From: Nocardia sienata NBRC 100364
Lineage (GTDB): Bacteria; Actinomycetota; Actinomycetes; Mycobacteriales; Mycobacteriaceae
DNA length: 64,000 nt
Direction of reading: 5' to 3'
Assembly: GCF_001613205.1 (NCBI RefSeq)
Contig: NZ_BDBX01000021.1
Coordinates: forward strand, 1 to 64,000
Shown here: piece after piece, positions 17,301 to 26,235 of the stretch
How positions within the stretch are numbered: the first letter of the stretch is position 1
Layout of the letters: the number at the start of each line of letters is the position of its first letter
Notes under the pieces: generated by a model
Seen by the model: only the letters and a program-made list of their open reading frames with translations
Told to the model about the DNA's origin: nothing
Database searches by the model: none
Position numbers and translations under genes: made by a program

Positions 17301-18607
17301 GCACCGCGGACGAGGTGGTCGGCCGGATCCTCGCCGACCTGGACAACGCCGCCCATCGCGCCCTGGTCGTGGATTCGCCGCCGGGCGCCGGTAAATCCAC
17401 CCTGGTGGTGCGCGCGGCCCGGCAGCTGGCCGCGGCCGGCGACGAACAGCGGATGATCGTGGCGCAGACCAACGAACAGGTCGACGACCTCATCGACCGG
17501 CTCGCCACCGCCGACCCCGGTCTGCCGATCGGGCGGTTGTCCGCCGGCGACTACCGCCGCAGCGCGCGGATCGACCGCGACAATGTCGAGGTGGCCAACC
17601 GGCCCGCCGATCTGGAGAAATGCGCGATCGTGATCGGCACCGCCGCGAAATGGGCGACCTTGGACGAGGGCCGCTGGTCGTATGCGATCGTCGACGAGGC
17701 CTACCAGATGCGCTCGGATATGTTGCTGCGGATCGCCAACCGGTTCGAACGGGGCCTCTTCGTCGGCGACCCCGGCCAGCTGGACCCGTTCGCCACCGTC
17801 GACGGCGACCGCTGGGCGGGCCTGTCCTGGGATCCGACCATGAGCGCGGTGGCGGTGATGCTCAACCACAACGCCGGTATCCCGGTGCATACGCTGCCGG
17901 TGTCGTGGCGGCTGCCGCCCTCGGCGGCCTCGGTGGTGTCCTCGGCGTTCTACCCGTTCGCGCCGTTCGCCGCCGGAACCCGCCCCGAACAGCGCCGGCT
18001 CGAATTCACCACCCGCGGGCTGCGCGGCCCGGTGGACGATGTCCTGGACGAGGCGGCCGCGCACGGCTGGGCGTACTACGAACTGCCCGCCCGTCATACG
18101 CTGCGGACCGACGGAGAAGCGGTGGCCGCCATCGCCGACCTCACCTGCCGGCTACTGGAACGCGGCGGGGTCGCGCATTCCGAGCACGGCAGCCGCGAGA
18201 TCGACGCCACCCGTATCGCGGTCGGTACCGCCCATCGCGATCAGGCCCAGGCGGTGCGTGACGCGCTGGCGGGAACGGTGGCGGAAGCGGTCACCGTCGA
18301 TACCGCCAACCGGCTGCAGGGCCGCGAATACGATGTCACCGTCATCCTGCACCCGCTCTCCGGTCGCCGCGACGCGGGCGCGTTCCATCTGGAGGCCGGG
18401 CGGTTGTGCGTGCTGGCGTCCCGGCACCGGCACGCCTGTATCGTCGTCGGCCGCGCCGGAATCGGGGAACTCCTCGATGCCCACCCCTCCGCGGAACCGG
18501 TCTACCTCGGTGTGCCGGTGAAATTCCCCGACGGCTGGGAGGCCAACCAGGCGGTGCTGGGCAGGCTGGCCGAACACCGCATCGCGGCACCGGTCCGCGC
18601 CCGGTGA
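17297..18607 (+). CDS. SF1-type DNA/RNA helicase (AAA_11/AAA_12-like)
   Basis: The 436-aa ATPase shows SF1 helicase motifs in order: Walker A SPPGAGKST (27-35, Lys33), motif II IVDEAYQ (Asp133, Glu134), motif III GDPGQLDP (157-164), and PVSWRLPP (motif IV region). Then comes VDTANRLQGREYDVTVI (334-350) with the QGxE element of motif V, and the motif VI region LCVLASRHRHA. It belongs to the UvrD/Upf1-like class. GTG 17297 sits 6 nt after GGAGGA at 17285-17290 and overlaps the previous stop; ATG 17291 would be too close to that site. It is compact for a helicase, with no accessory nuclease fused, so the separate nuclease two genes upstream probably supplies cleavage. Confidence 0.85.
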   Translation: MSTADEVVGRILADLDNAAHRALVVDSPPGAGKSTLVVRAARQLAAAGDEQRMIVAQTNEQVDDLIDRLATADPGLPIGRLSAGDYRRSARIDRDNVEVANRPADLEKCAIVIGTAAKWATLDEGRWSYAIVDEAYQMRSDMLLRIANRFERGLFVGDPGQLDPFATVDGDRWAGLSWDPTMSAVAVMLNHNAGIPVHTLPVSWRLPPSAASVVSSAFYPFAPFAAGTRPEQRRLEFTTRGLRGPVDDVLDEAAAHGWAYYELPARHTLRTDGEAVAAIADLTCRLLERGGVAHSEHGSREIDATRIAVGTAHRDQAQAVRDALAGTVAEAVTVDTANRLQGREYDVTVILHPLSGRRDAGAFHLEAGRLCVLASRHRHACIVVGRAGIGELLDAHPSAEPVYLGVPVKFPDGWEANQAVLGRLAEHRIAAPVRAR

Positions 18608-18689
18608 GCGGGGGTTCGTCCCGCCTCTGTGCCGGGTATCCGGTTGCGCGACGATTGCCGTCCGGCGGCTCCCGGGGCACTATGGCGGC

Positions 18690-20003
18690 ATGCGAGTCCT
18701 CATCGAGCTCCGCCCCTCCCCCGAACTGATTTCTGCGGCAATGGATTCAGCAGCCGGAATTTCCGCTTCCGAGATCGCGGGCGAGGTACCCGGTTTCGCC
18801 GTCGATACCGGCTACAGCCCCGTATCCGTAGCCGCCGCGACAGCGGCGAGCGATACGACGCGCGGGACCGGCGGTTCGTACGTGGTGCGTGGTGAGATTC
18901 CCGATGACGACCCGGCCGCCCGGGCTGCGGTGGCGGGCGCACCGGGCGTGCGCGGTATCTTCGCGGACCCGGTGATCGAACCGGTGCTCACCTGCGGCGA
19001 TACCGGTCCGGTCGGCACCTGGACCGATGTCGCCGACCGGCTCGGCCGCGACGAGCTCACCACCGCCGGACTGACGGGTGCGGGCGTGGCCGTGGCCGTG
19101 CTGGACACCGGGATCAATGCGGCGGCGGTGCGGCGGGCCGCCGGCACCGCCATCGCGATCGACGCCTCTCGGAGCTGGAATCCCGCGGGGATCCGCGGCA
19201 CCGCCGGCGACTTCCCGGTCGACCACGGCACCATGTGCGCCTTCGACGCGCTGATCGCCGCGCCGCAGGCCACTTTCCTCGATATCCCGCTACTGCAGAG
19301 CACGCGGTCCGGCGGTAGCCGAATGGACGGTCTGCTCTCCGACGCACTCGCCGCGTTCGCCCATCTGCGTACCGTGCTGACCGACCGGCCGGCAGACCGC
19401 CGCGCCCTGGTGGTCAACAACAGCTGGGGTTCGTTCGCACCGCAGTGGGATTTCCCGGTCGGCGATCCGGGCAACTACTCCGATAATCCCGATCACCCGT
19501 TCAACGTCATCGTCGCCGCCCTGGACGCGGCGGGCGCCGATATCCTGTTCGCCGCCGGGAACTGCGGACGCGACTGCCCCGACGGACGCTGCGCCTACCC
19601 CGATCGGCCCATCACCGGGGCGAATTCGCATCCGAATGTGCTGTCGGTCGGTGCCGTCGACACCGGTGGACAGCGGGTCGGGTACTCGTCGCAAGGCCCT
19701 GGCCGGCTCTCCGATCGCAAACCCGACCTCTGCGCCTACTCCCATTTCCTGGGTTCCACCGCCTTCGGCGCCGACGTGCCGGATACCGGTACCTCCGCTG
19801 CCTGCCCGGTCCTCGCCGGAGTCGTCGCTGCCTTCCGCACCCGATGGACGGCGACCGAGGTACCACCGGCCCGCTTGCGGGAACTACTGCGCAGCACGGC
19901 CGGCGATCGGGCGGGCGCCGGATTCGACTACGACTACGGCTACGGCATCGTCGAGCCCCGAGCTCTGCTCGCGGAGCTGCAGAAGGCCGCGACCCGCGCG
20001 TAA
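18690..20003 (+). CDS. S8 subtilisin-like serine protease, no signal peptide
   Basis: The 437-aa protein has the subtilase catalytic triad: Asp139 (VLDTGIN), His179 (DHGTMC) and Ser369 (GTSAACP), with Asn291 (AAGNCGRDCPDG) as the oxyanion residue and NNSWGS at 243-248. Residues 1-100 look like an inhibitor or propeptide-type domain. There is no signal peptide or transmembrane helix, so it should act in the cytoplasm, unlike the membrane-anchored mycosins of type VII systems. It begins 82 bp after the helicase, where a weak CACTAT box 6 nt before ATG 18690 may give its own transcript. Proteases of this class serve as effectors in several bacterial conflict systems, which makes its place here notable. 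Substrate unknown. Confidence 0.9.
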   Translation: MRVLIELRPSPELISAAMDSAAGISASEIAGEVPGFAVDTGYSPVSVAAATAASDTTRGTGGSYVVRGEIPDDDPAARAAVAGAPGVRGIFADPVIEPVLTCGDTGPVGTWTDVADRLGRDELTTAGLTGAGVAVAVLDTGINAAAVRRAAGTAIAIDASRSWNPAGIRGTAGDFPVDHGTMCAFDALIAAPQATFLDIPLLQSTRSGGSRMDGLLSDALAAFAHLRTVLTDRPADRRALVVNNSWGSFAPQWDFPVGDPGNYSDNPDHPFNVIVAALDAAGADILFAAGNCGRDCPDGRCAYPDRPITGANSHPNVLSVGAVDTGGQRVGYSSQGPGRLSDRKPDLCAYSHFLGSTAFGADVPDTGTSAACPVLAGVVAAFRTRWTATEVPPARLRELLRSTAGDRAGAGFDYDYGYGIVEPRALLAELQKAATRA

Positions 20004-20012
20004 CCTGGAGCG

Positions 20013-20273
20013 ATGCCGCTGCTGACCGTCTCGCTGCCTCCTGGCTCGGTATTGGCCGACGCCCTGCGGGCACTGGGGCTGGCCGAGGACGAAGTCGACC
20101 GTGAATACGGTTTGATCGCGATCGACCCGGATACCGGCCGTTTCGCGCTCCGGGTGGCTGGGAGCGCGGCCGCACGGCTGGCCACCGGCAGCGCGGCCAC
20201 GGTCTTCGCGGACCCACCCGTCGAACCGCTCGACGACGCCGGGTCCATGGGGCGCGACGAACCCGGCCCTTGA
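20013..20273 (+). CDS. Small partner protein of the subtilase, 86 aa
   Basis: ATG 20013 lies 6 nt after TAACCT (20001-20006), which overlaps the protease stop codon, so the gene may have a leaderless start of its own. A GGAG at 20007-20010 is too close to act as a normal ribosome site. The protein is small and acidic. It begins MPLLTVSLPPGSVLADALRALGL and has a beta-alpha feel (EYGLIAIDPDTGRFALRV), like a small protease-inhibitor or adaptor domain. I recognise no family. Nine base pairs separate it from the protease stop. A regulator or cognate inhibitor of the protease is a reasonable guess. Confidence 0.7.
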   Translation: MPLLTVSLPPGSVLADALRALGLAEDEVDREYGLIAIDPDTGRFALRVAGSAAARLATGSAATVFADPPVEPLDDAGSMGRDEPGP

Positions 20274-20361
20274 CCGAAAACCGCTGGTCCCAGGGTGATC
20301 CCAGCCTCATCCCCGGCGCCGGGGTGCTGTGATCGGTCACCGGATGTGGTATCCGTAGCTC

Positions 20362-22329
20362 GTGGAGAGTGTGGAAGGTACAGAGTTCGGTCGCTACCGA
20401 CTGCTCGATCCACTGGGGGCGGGCGCCATGGGGGAAGTACACCGCGCCTACGACACCGGGACCGAGCGCATGGTGGCGGTGAAGGTGCTGTCGCGGGAAT
20501 TCGCACAGGACACCGTCTATCGCCGGCGGTTCCAGCGCGAAGCCCAGCTGGTGGCCCGGCTGCACGAACCGCATATCGTGCCCATCCACGATTTCGGCGA
20601 GATCGACGGCCGCCTGTTCCTGGAGATGCGCCTGGTGGAGGCCCCCAACCTGGCCTCGCTGCTCGCGGACAAGGGGTCACTGCCCGCCGCCGAAGCCGTC
20701 GCCGTGGTCGCCCAGATCGCCGCGGCCCTCGATGCCGCCCACGCCGGCGGGGTGGTGCACCGGGATGTGAAGCCCTCGAACATCCTGATCACCCCCGAAG
20801 GCTTCGCCTACCTCATCGATTTCGGCATCGCCCGCAGCAGTCAGGACACCACGCTCACCCGCGCCGGCACAATGATCGGCACCCTCGCCTATATGGCGCC
20901 CGAACGGCTCACGCTGGACCAGGTCGACGCGCGCTCGGATGTGTACTCCCTGGCCTGCGTCCTCTACGAATGCCTGGCCGGTACGAAACCGTATGTCGGC
21001 GAGAGCGTGGAGCGGCAGATCGCCGCGCACCTCACCGAACGGCCGCCGCTGCCCTCGGCCGCCGGTCTGCCGTCCGCCTTCGACGCGGTGATCGCGCGCG
21101 GACTGGCAAAGGATCCGGACCAACGCTACGGGTCGGCCGGGGAATTGGCGGCGGCGGCGCGGCAGGCGCTGATACCGGCCGGCACCCCGCGAACGGGTAC
21201 GCCGATGGCCGTCACCTCGACGGCGGACGACGATCCGGAGGGCAGCGATTCGCGAAGGGACAATTCGCCGGTCGGCAACCCACCGAGTCGTTTCTCGCCG
21301 CCGGACAGCACGCCGGCCGTCACTTCACCGGCCGCCACTCCAGTCGTCGGCCTCTCGCCGGACGACCCACCCGCCGGCTTCCCGTCGGACACCAACCCAC
21401 CCGCCGGCTTCTCTCACGCCGCATCCCCACCCGCCGGCTCCTCTCCCGCCGCATCCCCGCCTGCCGCCTTCTCTCCGGCCGAAACGGCCGCCGGATTCTC
21501 CCCGGCCGCCTCCCCACCGTTCGCCTACCCTCCCGCCGATCGCCCCCTCACCCTCGGTACGCCGAACGACAACCCGCCCGCTACGCGGTCTCGTGCCCGC
21601 GCCAGGACCGCGGCCGCGGTGGCCGCGCTCGTGACCGCGGTCGTGAGCGTGTCGGCACTGGCGATGACCAGGGAGGACACCACCACGGTCACCGACGCAC
21701 CGGCACCCACGGCACCGTCGGAGGTACCGGCGACCGCGGTGCCGGGCGATCGGGCAGTCGAGATCGCGCCGCCCCCCGCGCCGAGGTTTCCCGGACAGGA
21801 GCCGCCCCTTTCGGAAACCCATTCGACGCCGGTGGTTCCCTCCGCGCCCTCGGCCGTGCCGGAAACCACTGTCGCCGAGCACGTACCCACCACACCCGCG
21901 CCTGATCCGGTGGAGCAACAGCCCGGGCCTCCCGAGCCTCCACTGCCGACCACGAGTGTCGCCGCACCCGCGACCACCACCACTGCCGAACCGACCAGCA
22001 CGTCGACCTCCCCCACCACGACCGCCGACCCCGGGACCAGCACCACCACCCCCTCCACCGGCGAGACCACGACGACGACCCCGCCGGAAACCACCGGTAC
22101 CGGCGGTGAGACGAGCGCCGCCGCGAGCAGTGCGACCACCGAGCAAACCCGGACCCGGGGCAGCGCGATCTCCACTTCCTCCGGCCACGTTCCCACCGTT
22201 GCGGCTTCGTCTCTCTCAGCGACACCACCCACCACGTCGGCACCGGGCCCGGCCGCAACCCCCGCGCCGGTCCCCCCGTCCCCGGACTCCGCCGAGCTCC
22301 CGGTGTCCCCCGCCGGTCCGCGGCAATAA
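20362..22329 (+). CDS. Membrane-anchored Ser/Thr protein kinase (PknB-type)
   Basis: The 655-aa protein has an N-terminal kinase domain (about 11-275): glycine loop LGAGAMGEVHRAYD, VAVKVL with Lys41, catalytic loop VVHRDVKPSNIL, LIDFGIARS and the GTLAYMAPE element. A Pro/Ala/Ser-rich linker with imperfect PPAGFSPAAS-type repeats (about 330-400) leads to one transmembrane helix near 415-434. The extracellular tail is about 220 residues, rich in Thr, Pro and Ser, with no PASTA or other sensor domain that I can see. GTG 20362 is used as the start. It follows the subtilase pair by 88 bp in the same direction, but nothing shows that they work together. Confidence 0.9.
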   Translation: MESVEGTEFGRYRLLDPLGAGAMGEVHRAYDTGTERMVAVKVLSREFAQDTVYRRRFQREAQLVARLHEPHIVPIHDFGEIDGRLFLEMRLVEAPNLASLLADKGSLPAAEAVAVVAQIAAALDAAHAGGVVHRDVKPSNILITPEGFAYLIDFGIARSSQDTTLTRAGTMIGTLAYMAPERLTLDQVDARSDVYSLACVLYECLAGTKPYVGESVERQIAAHLTERPPLPSAAGLPSAFDAVIARGLAKDPDQRYGSAGELAAAARQALIPAGTPRTGTPMAVTSTADDDPEGSDSRRDNSPVGNPPSRFSPPDSTPAVTSPAATPVVGLSPDDPPAGFPSDTNPPAGFSHAASPPAGSSPAASPPAAFSPAETAAGFSPAASPPFAYPPADRPLTLGTPNDNPPATRSRARARTAAAVAALVTAVVSVSALAMTREDTTTVTDAPAPTAPSEVPATAVPGDRAVEIAPPPAPRFPGQEPPLSETHSTPVVPSAPSAVPETTVAEHVPTTPAPDPVEQQPGPPEPPLPTTSVAAPATTTTAEPTSTSTSPTTTADPGTSTTTPSTGETTTTTPPETTGTGGETSAAASSATTEQTRTRGSAISTSSGHVPTVAASSLSATPPTTSAPGPAATPAPVPPSPDSAELPVSPAGPRQ

Positions 22330-22366
22330 TCGTTACAGGCAGCAGAGTTCGACATCGGAGGTGGTG

Positions 22367-23527
22367 ATGAGCGCGGAACCGGTGGGTGTGGAGCGCCGGG
22401 CGGTGATCGTGGGCGCGGGGGTCGCGGGGCTCACGGCCGCGATCGCGTTGCGGCAGCGCGGCTGGCGAGTCGAAGTCCTGGAACGGGCCGTCGGGGTGGA
22501 ACCGGCCGGGTCGGGGCTGAGCCTGTGGCCCAACGGTCTGCGTGGTCTCGATGTGATCGGTGTCGGCGCCACGATCCGCGAACAGTCGCTGGCGGCGACC
22601 GAGGGCGGTATGCGCGATACCGCGGGGCGCTGGTTGTCCCGTACCGATATCGCCGCCCTCCGTGACCGTTACGGGGACCTGGTCGTGATCCACCGGAACG
22701 AGCTGTCGGATATTCTGCGCACCGCACTGGGCACCGGCCCGCTGCGGTTCGGATGTGCGGTGGAGGCCGTCGAGTCCACCGGCCGTGGCGTGCGGGTGCG
22801 GCACAGCGCCGGGACCGCCGAGGCCGACCTCGTACTCGGTGCCGACGGAATCAACAGCACGCTCCGCACCACCCTGTGGCCACGCGCCCGGCGACCGGTG
22901 TATGCCGGGTACACCGCTTGGCGGACCATTGTCACCCCGGCCGAACCGGTACTCGCCGGTGGCGAGACCCTGGGCCGCGGGCAACGGTTCGGTATCGCGC
23001 CGCTGCGCGACGGACGTGTCTACATGTTCGGCACCGCGAACCTGCCGGCCGGGCAACATGCTCCCGGCCGGGAACTGGACGAGCTGCGCCGCCGGTTCGA
23101 CAGCTGGCACGACCCGATTCCGGCGCTGCTGGCGGCGGCCGACCCGGCGGCGATACTGCGGCACGATATCTACGAACTGCCACCGCTGGACACCTACGTG
23201 CGGGGACGAGTGGCGTTACTGGGAGACGCGGCCCACGCTATGACCCCGAACCTGGGCCAGGGCGCGAACCTCGCCGTCGAGGACGCGGTCACCCTGGCGG
23301 CCGTGCTCGACCGGGCGACCGATATCCCCAGCGCTCTCACCGAATACGACCGGATCCGCCGGGCCCGGGTACATCCGCTGGTCCGGCTGTCGCACCGGAT
23401 GGGCGCCGCGCTGCAACTCGCGCTGCCGGCGGTGACGCCGGTGCGCAACACCGTACTGCGCCTGGCCCCGGACGCCGCCGCCCTGCGTGCGTTGGGTCCG
23501 GTGCTGTCCTGGTCACCGCCCGACTGA
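22367..23527 (+). CDS. FAD-dependent monooxygenase (PHBH/UbiH fold)
   Basis: The 386-aa flavoprotein has the dinucleotide-binding start VIVGAGVAGLTAAIALRQRG, the LVLGADGINSTLR segment (DG motif) and RVALLGDAAHAMTPNLGQG (GD motif) that bind FAD. These place it with aromatic-ring hydroxylases such as salicylate or 4-hydroxybenzoate hydroxylases, which use NAD(P)H and oxygen. The substrate cannot be predicted. ATG 22367 is preceded by GGAGGTGG. No membrane anchor is seen. It lies 37 bp after the kinase gene, so co-transcription is possible but a functional link is not evident. Confidence 0.88.
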   Translation: MSAEPVGVERRAVIVGAGVAGLTAAIALRQRGWRVEVLERAVGVEPAGSGLSLWPNGLRGLDVIGVGATIREQSLAATEGGMRDTAGRWLSRTDIAALRDRYGDLVVIHRNELSDILRTALGTGPLRFGCAVEAVESTGRGVRVRHSAGTAEADLVLGADGINSTLRTTLWPRARRPVYAGYTAWRTIVTPAEPVLAGGETLGRGQRFGIAPLRDGRVYMFGTANLPAGQHAPGRELDELRRRFDSWHDPIPALLAAADPAAILRHDIYELPPLDTYVRGRVALLGDAAHAMTPNLGQGANLAVEDAVTLAAVLDRATDIPSALTEYDRIRRARVHPLVRLSHRMGAALQLALPAVTPVRNTVLRLAPDAAALRALGPVLSWSPPD

Positions 23528-23660
23528 TCCGCTCCCGGAATGTGGGCCGGTACGTCGGCCTAGTGCGCTGGTGGTCGAGCCCACGCGGGGTCGCGGGGGT
23601 TGCCTTCCCTCCGGCGAGCGTGACGGTCAACGAGGACACGGCGGGTGACAGAGGAGGAGG

Positions 23661-25289
23661 TCACACCCATTCCTTGCGGGCCAATTCGAGAATCGTCGGA
23701 TGCATGAGCGTCGACGGCTGCTCGCCGGTGTCCCGGCGATCCGGCGCGAAGATCGTCGCGGCCCGCAGGCTCGATTCGTCCATCGACCGCAGCGGGGCCG
23801 GCGGGTCCAGCGCGAGCCGCGGCTCGGGGTCACCGGTGGCCTGGACGAAACCCCAGTCACCGAAACTGGGTACGTCCACGTGGTACGGCAGAATGTGCAG
23901 GCCGGAGGTGCGGACGGTGGCCGCGATACACCAGTACGAATGCGGGGCGAAGAACGGTGAACCCGCCTGCACCACCATGGTGCCGCCCGGCGCCAGCACC
24001 CGGGCCGTCATCGCGTAGAACTCGGTGGAATAGAGTTTGGCGATGGAGGTCTGGTCCGGATCGGGTAGATCGACGATCACCGCGTCGTAGTCGGCGCGGG
24101 CGGTCCGCAACCAGGAGAACGCGTCGGCCGTCACCACCTGCACCCGGGGATCGGCGAAGGAATTCCGGTTGAGTTCGGTGAGCCGCGGATCGGTGCGGGC
24201 GAGCTCGATCACGGCCGGATCCAGTTCGACCAGCGTCACCGACTCCACATCCGGATATTCCAGGATCTCCCGCAGTGCCAGCCCGTCACCACCGCCGACG
24301 ACCAGCACGTCACGGCGTGGCCCGGCCAGCGTCGGATGCACCATGGCCTCGTGGTACCGGTACTCGTCCACCGACGAGAACTGCAGATCACCGTTGAGGA
24401 ACAACCGGGTGTCGCGGGTTCCGAACGGTGACACCGATTCGGTGAGCACGATCTTCTGGTATTCGGTCTGCCGCTGCCAGACGATCGGATACGCGAACAG
24501 CGCCTGCTGGGCGGTGGCCTCGAATCGGTCGGCGTAGACATAGCTGCCGACCAGCACCGCCGCCACCAGCAGAGTCACCGCGCCGAGAACCGATTTCACC
24601 AGGTGGGACAGGTCGACGCGGAACCAGATGAGCACCAGGACCAGCCCGGCCACCGCGTTCACCACCCCGACGATCAGACTGCCGCGAATCTGCCCGAACA
24701 CCGGCAGCAGCAAGAACGGGAACGCCAGACCCCCGAGGAGGGCGCCCACATAGTCGGCGGCGAACAGATCGGCGACCGCACTGCCCGCCTCCTGCTTGCG
24801 AATCCGCTGCAGCATCTCCATCAGCAGCGGGATCTCGGCGCCCACCAGGGCCCCGATCACACAGGACGCCGCCACCAGCGCCGCCGTGTACAGGTCGAGC
24901 CAGGCGTAGGCGGCGTACAGGCCCAGCACCGAGAGACCGCCCACCAGCGCGAGCGCCAGTTCCACCACCACGAAGGCAGTGGCGGCACGATGTCGCAACG
25001 GTTTCGCGGCCAGGGCGCCGACCCCCATCGCGCAGACCATCACGCTGAGCGTGATCGATGCCTGGGTGGCGGTGTCGCCGATCAGATAGCTGCCCAGCGT
25101 CACCAGGGACAGTTCGTACACCAGTCCGCATGCGGCGCAGACGAAAACCGTGGTGAGCAGGGCAGATCGCGCGAGCCGACCGGTTATCGGCGGCGCCGGT
25201 CCCGCGGCGCGCCCGGTCTCGTCGGCCTGCCCGTCTGCGACCGGTCCGGGCGCGACGGTGATCGCGGCAGGATCCCGCGGCGGCGCCAA
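23661..25289 (-). CDS. Membrane-fused spermidine synthase-like protein
   Basis: The 542-aa protein has about seven hydrophobic helices (residues 40-270) joined to a C-terminal spermidine synthase-like Rossmann domain: FLNGDLQFSSVDEYRYHEAMVHP in two parts, VVGGGDGLALREIL, VELDPAVIEL and IVDLPDPDQ. Soluble spermidine synthases move an aminopropyl group from decarboxylated SAM to putrescine; whether this fused form makes polyamines is not known. It starts at TTG 25289, one base after the TGA of the DUF350 gene, so it is coupled to it. From memory, the order DUF4178, DUF4247, DUF350, speE-like matches M. tuberculosis Rv2598-Rv2601. Confidence 0.88.
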   Translation of the reverse strand: MAPPRDPAAITVAPGPVADGQADETGRAAGPAPPITGRLARSALLTTVFVCAACGLVYELSLVTLGSYLIGDTATQASITLSVMVCAMGVGALAAKPLRHRAATAFVVVELALALVGGLSVLGLYAAYAWLDLYTAALVAASCVIGALVGAEIPLLMEMLQRIRKQEAGSAVADLFAADYVGALLGGLAFPFLLLPVFGQIRGSLIVGVVNAVAGLVLVLIWFRVDLSHLVKSVLGAVTLLVAAVLVGSYVYADRFEATAQQALFAYPIVWQRQTEYQKIVLTESVSPFGTRDTRLFLNGDLQFSSVDEYRYHEAMVHPTLAGPRRDVLVVGGGDGLALREILEYPDVESVTLVELDPAVIELARTDPRLTELNRNSFADPRVQVVTADAFSWLRTARADYDAVIVDLPDPDQTSIAKLYSTEFYAMTARVLAPGGTMVVQAGSPFFAPHSYWCIAATVRTSGLHILPYHVDVPSFGDWGFVQATGDPEPRLALDPPAPLRSMDESSLRAATIFAPDRRDTGEQPSTLMHPTILELARKEWV

Positions 25290-25290
25290 C

Positions 25291-25716
25291 TCAGGTGAGA
25301 GCCGAGGCGACCACGGCCGCGACGGCGATGTGCACCGCCGCGCTCACCCACACCCCCGGATGCAGTTCGTGCTCGTTCACCACACCCCGGAATTCACCAG
25401 GGGTGGTGAACTCCAGCAGCAGGAACGCCAGCGCCATCGCCACCAGACCGATGACCCCGTACACCGCGCTGGTGACCAGCGCCTGCCCGATCGCGCCGTC
25501 GGAGGTCCAGATGGCGGTGGCGACGATGATGCCCACACCCAGCATGTTCGCGGCGACCAGCAGCGCGGCGTTGCGATTGCGCTCCACCCAGATCTGATGA
25601 CGCAGGTTGCCGGGGGTGAGCACATCCACCAGGACGAATCCCAGCACCATCAGGACGATCCCGAGGCCGGAGTAGGCGGCCGCGGCGCCGGCGTTCGCGG
25701 GCAGGTCTTCGAGCAT
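25291..25716 (-). CDS. DUF350 integral membrane protein
   Basis: The 141-aa protein has four predicted transmembrane helices and the typical DUF350 feel, with paired helices (YSGLGIVLMVLGFVLVDVLTPG and IGLVAMALAFLLLEFTTPGEF) that look like an internal duplication: each ends in a TPG element. ATG 25716 is fixed by AGGAGGAA directly upstream. The function of the family is unknown. It sits between the DUF4247 lipoprotein gene (40 bp upstream) and the speE-like gene (coupled downstream), so it probably forms a membrane complex with the latter. Confidence 0.88.
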   Translation of the reverse strand: MLEDLPANAGAAAAYSGLGIVLMVLGFVLVDVLTPGNLRHQIWVERNRNAALLVAANMLGVGIIVATAIWTSDGAIGQALVTSAVYGVIGLVAMALAFLLLEFTTPGEFRGVVNEHELHPGVWVSAAVHIAVAAVVASALT

Positions 25717-25756
25717 TGTTTCCTCCTGGAAGTGGATCCGGACGTGCGAGCGGCGG

Positions 25757-26182
25757 CTATTTTCCGTCGCCGGAGCCGCCGCCACGGAAGCCGGTGTTGT
25801 CGCTGGGCCAGCCGAAGACGCTGACCGCGCTGTGATGCCGCCGGTGCCCGGTCCGGTAGTCGTCCAGCAAGACCTTGGCCCCCGTGCCGTTCGGGGAGAT
25901 CGCGACGATGTCGTTCCGGTACTGCAGGTAGGTGGTGGCGCCGGCGGTGCGCCGGTCCAGCGGCCGCGCGGCCGCGGTGATGCCGTCGGCGGTCGCGGTC
26001 GGTGACTTGTTCGACGTGTACGCCGTCCCGTTGTTCGCTTCGTCGAGCTTCGGCGCGCGCGTGTAGTGCGATCCGATATAGGACCGCACACCGATATCGT
26101 CGTCGTCATCGGACCCGCACCCGGAGAGCACAACCGAGAGAATCACGGCGCACGCGGCGAACAGCCAGGACTTACGACTCAC
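25757..26182 (-). CDS. DUF4247 lipoprotein
   Basis: A 141-aa predicted lipoprotein with a basic start (VSRKSW), a hydrophobic core and the lipobox LSGC with Cys about residue 23. An acidic patch DDDDD follows the anchor. I chose GTG 26182, which has GGAAGG about 6 nt upstream and starts directly on the signal peptide, over GTG 26207 in the same frame. The rest (VRSYIGSHYTRA; TYLQYRNDIVAISPNG; the His/Arg-rich HRRHHS region; Gly-rich end) fits DUF4247. It is exported and anchored on the outer face of the membrane. Role unknown; part of the four-gene speE-like operon. Confidence 0.82.
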   Translation of the reverse strand: MSRKSWLFAACAVILSVVLSGCGSDDDDDIGVRSYIGSHYTRAPKLDEANNGTAYTSNKSPTATADGITAAARPLDRRTAGATTYLQYRNDIVAISPNGTGAKVLLDDYRTGHRRHHSAVSVFGWPSDNTGFRGGGSGDGK

Positions 26183-26235
26183 AGCAAACCTTCCCCCGGT
26201 CCGGCGCACAGTCCCTCCGGTGCCGCAGCTATCGC

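Noticed and set aside
18690..20003. Subtilase considered as a mycosin of a type VII system
   Set aside because: It has no signal peptide or C-terminal transmembrane anchor and no ESX genes are adjacent.
21360..21500. Imperfect repeats in the kinase gene suggested a mobile or CRISPR-like array
   Set aside because: They are in frame and encode Pro/Ala/Ser-rich linker units of the kinase, not spacers.
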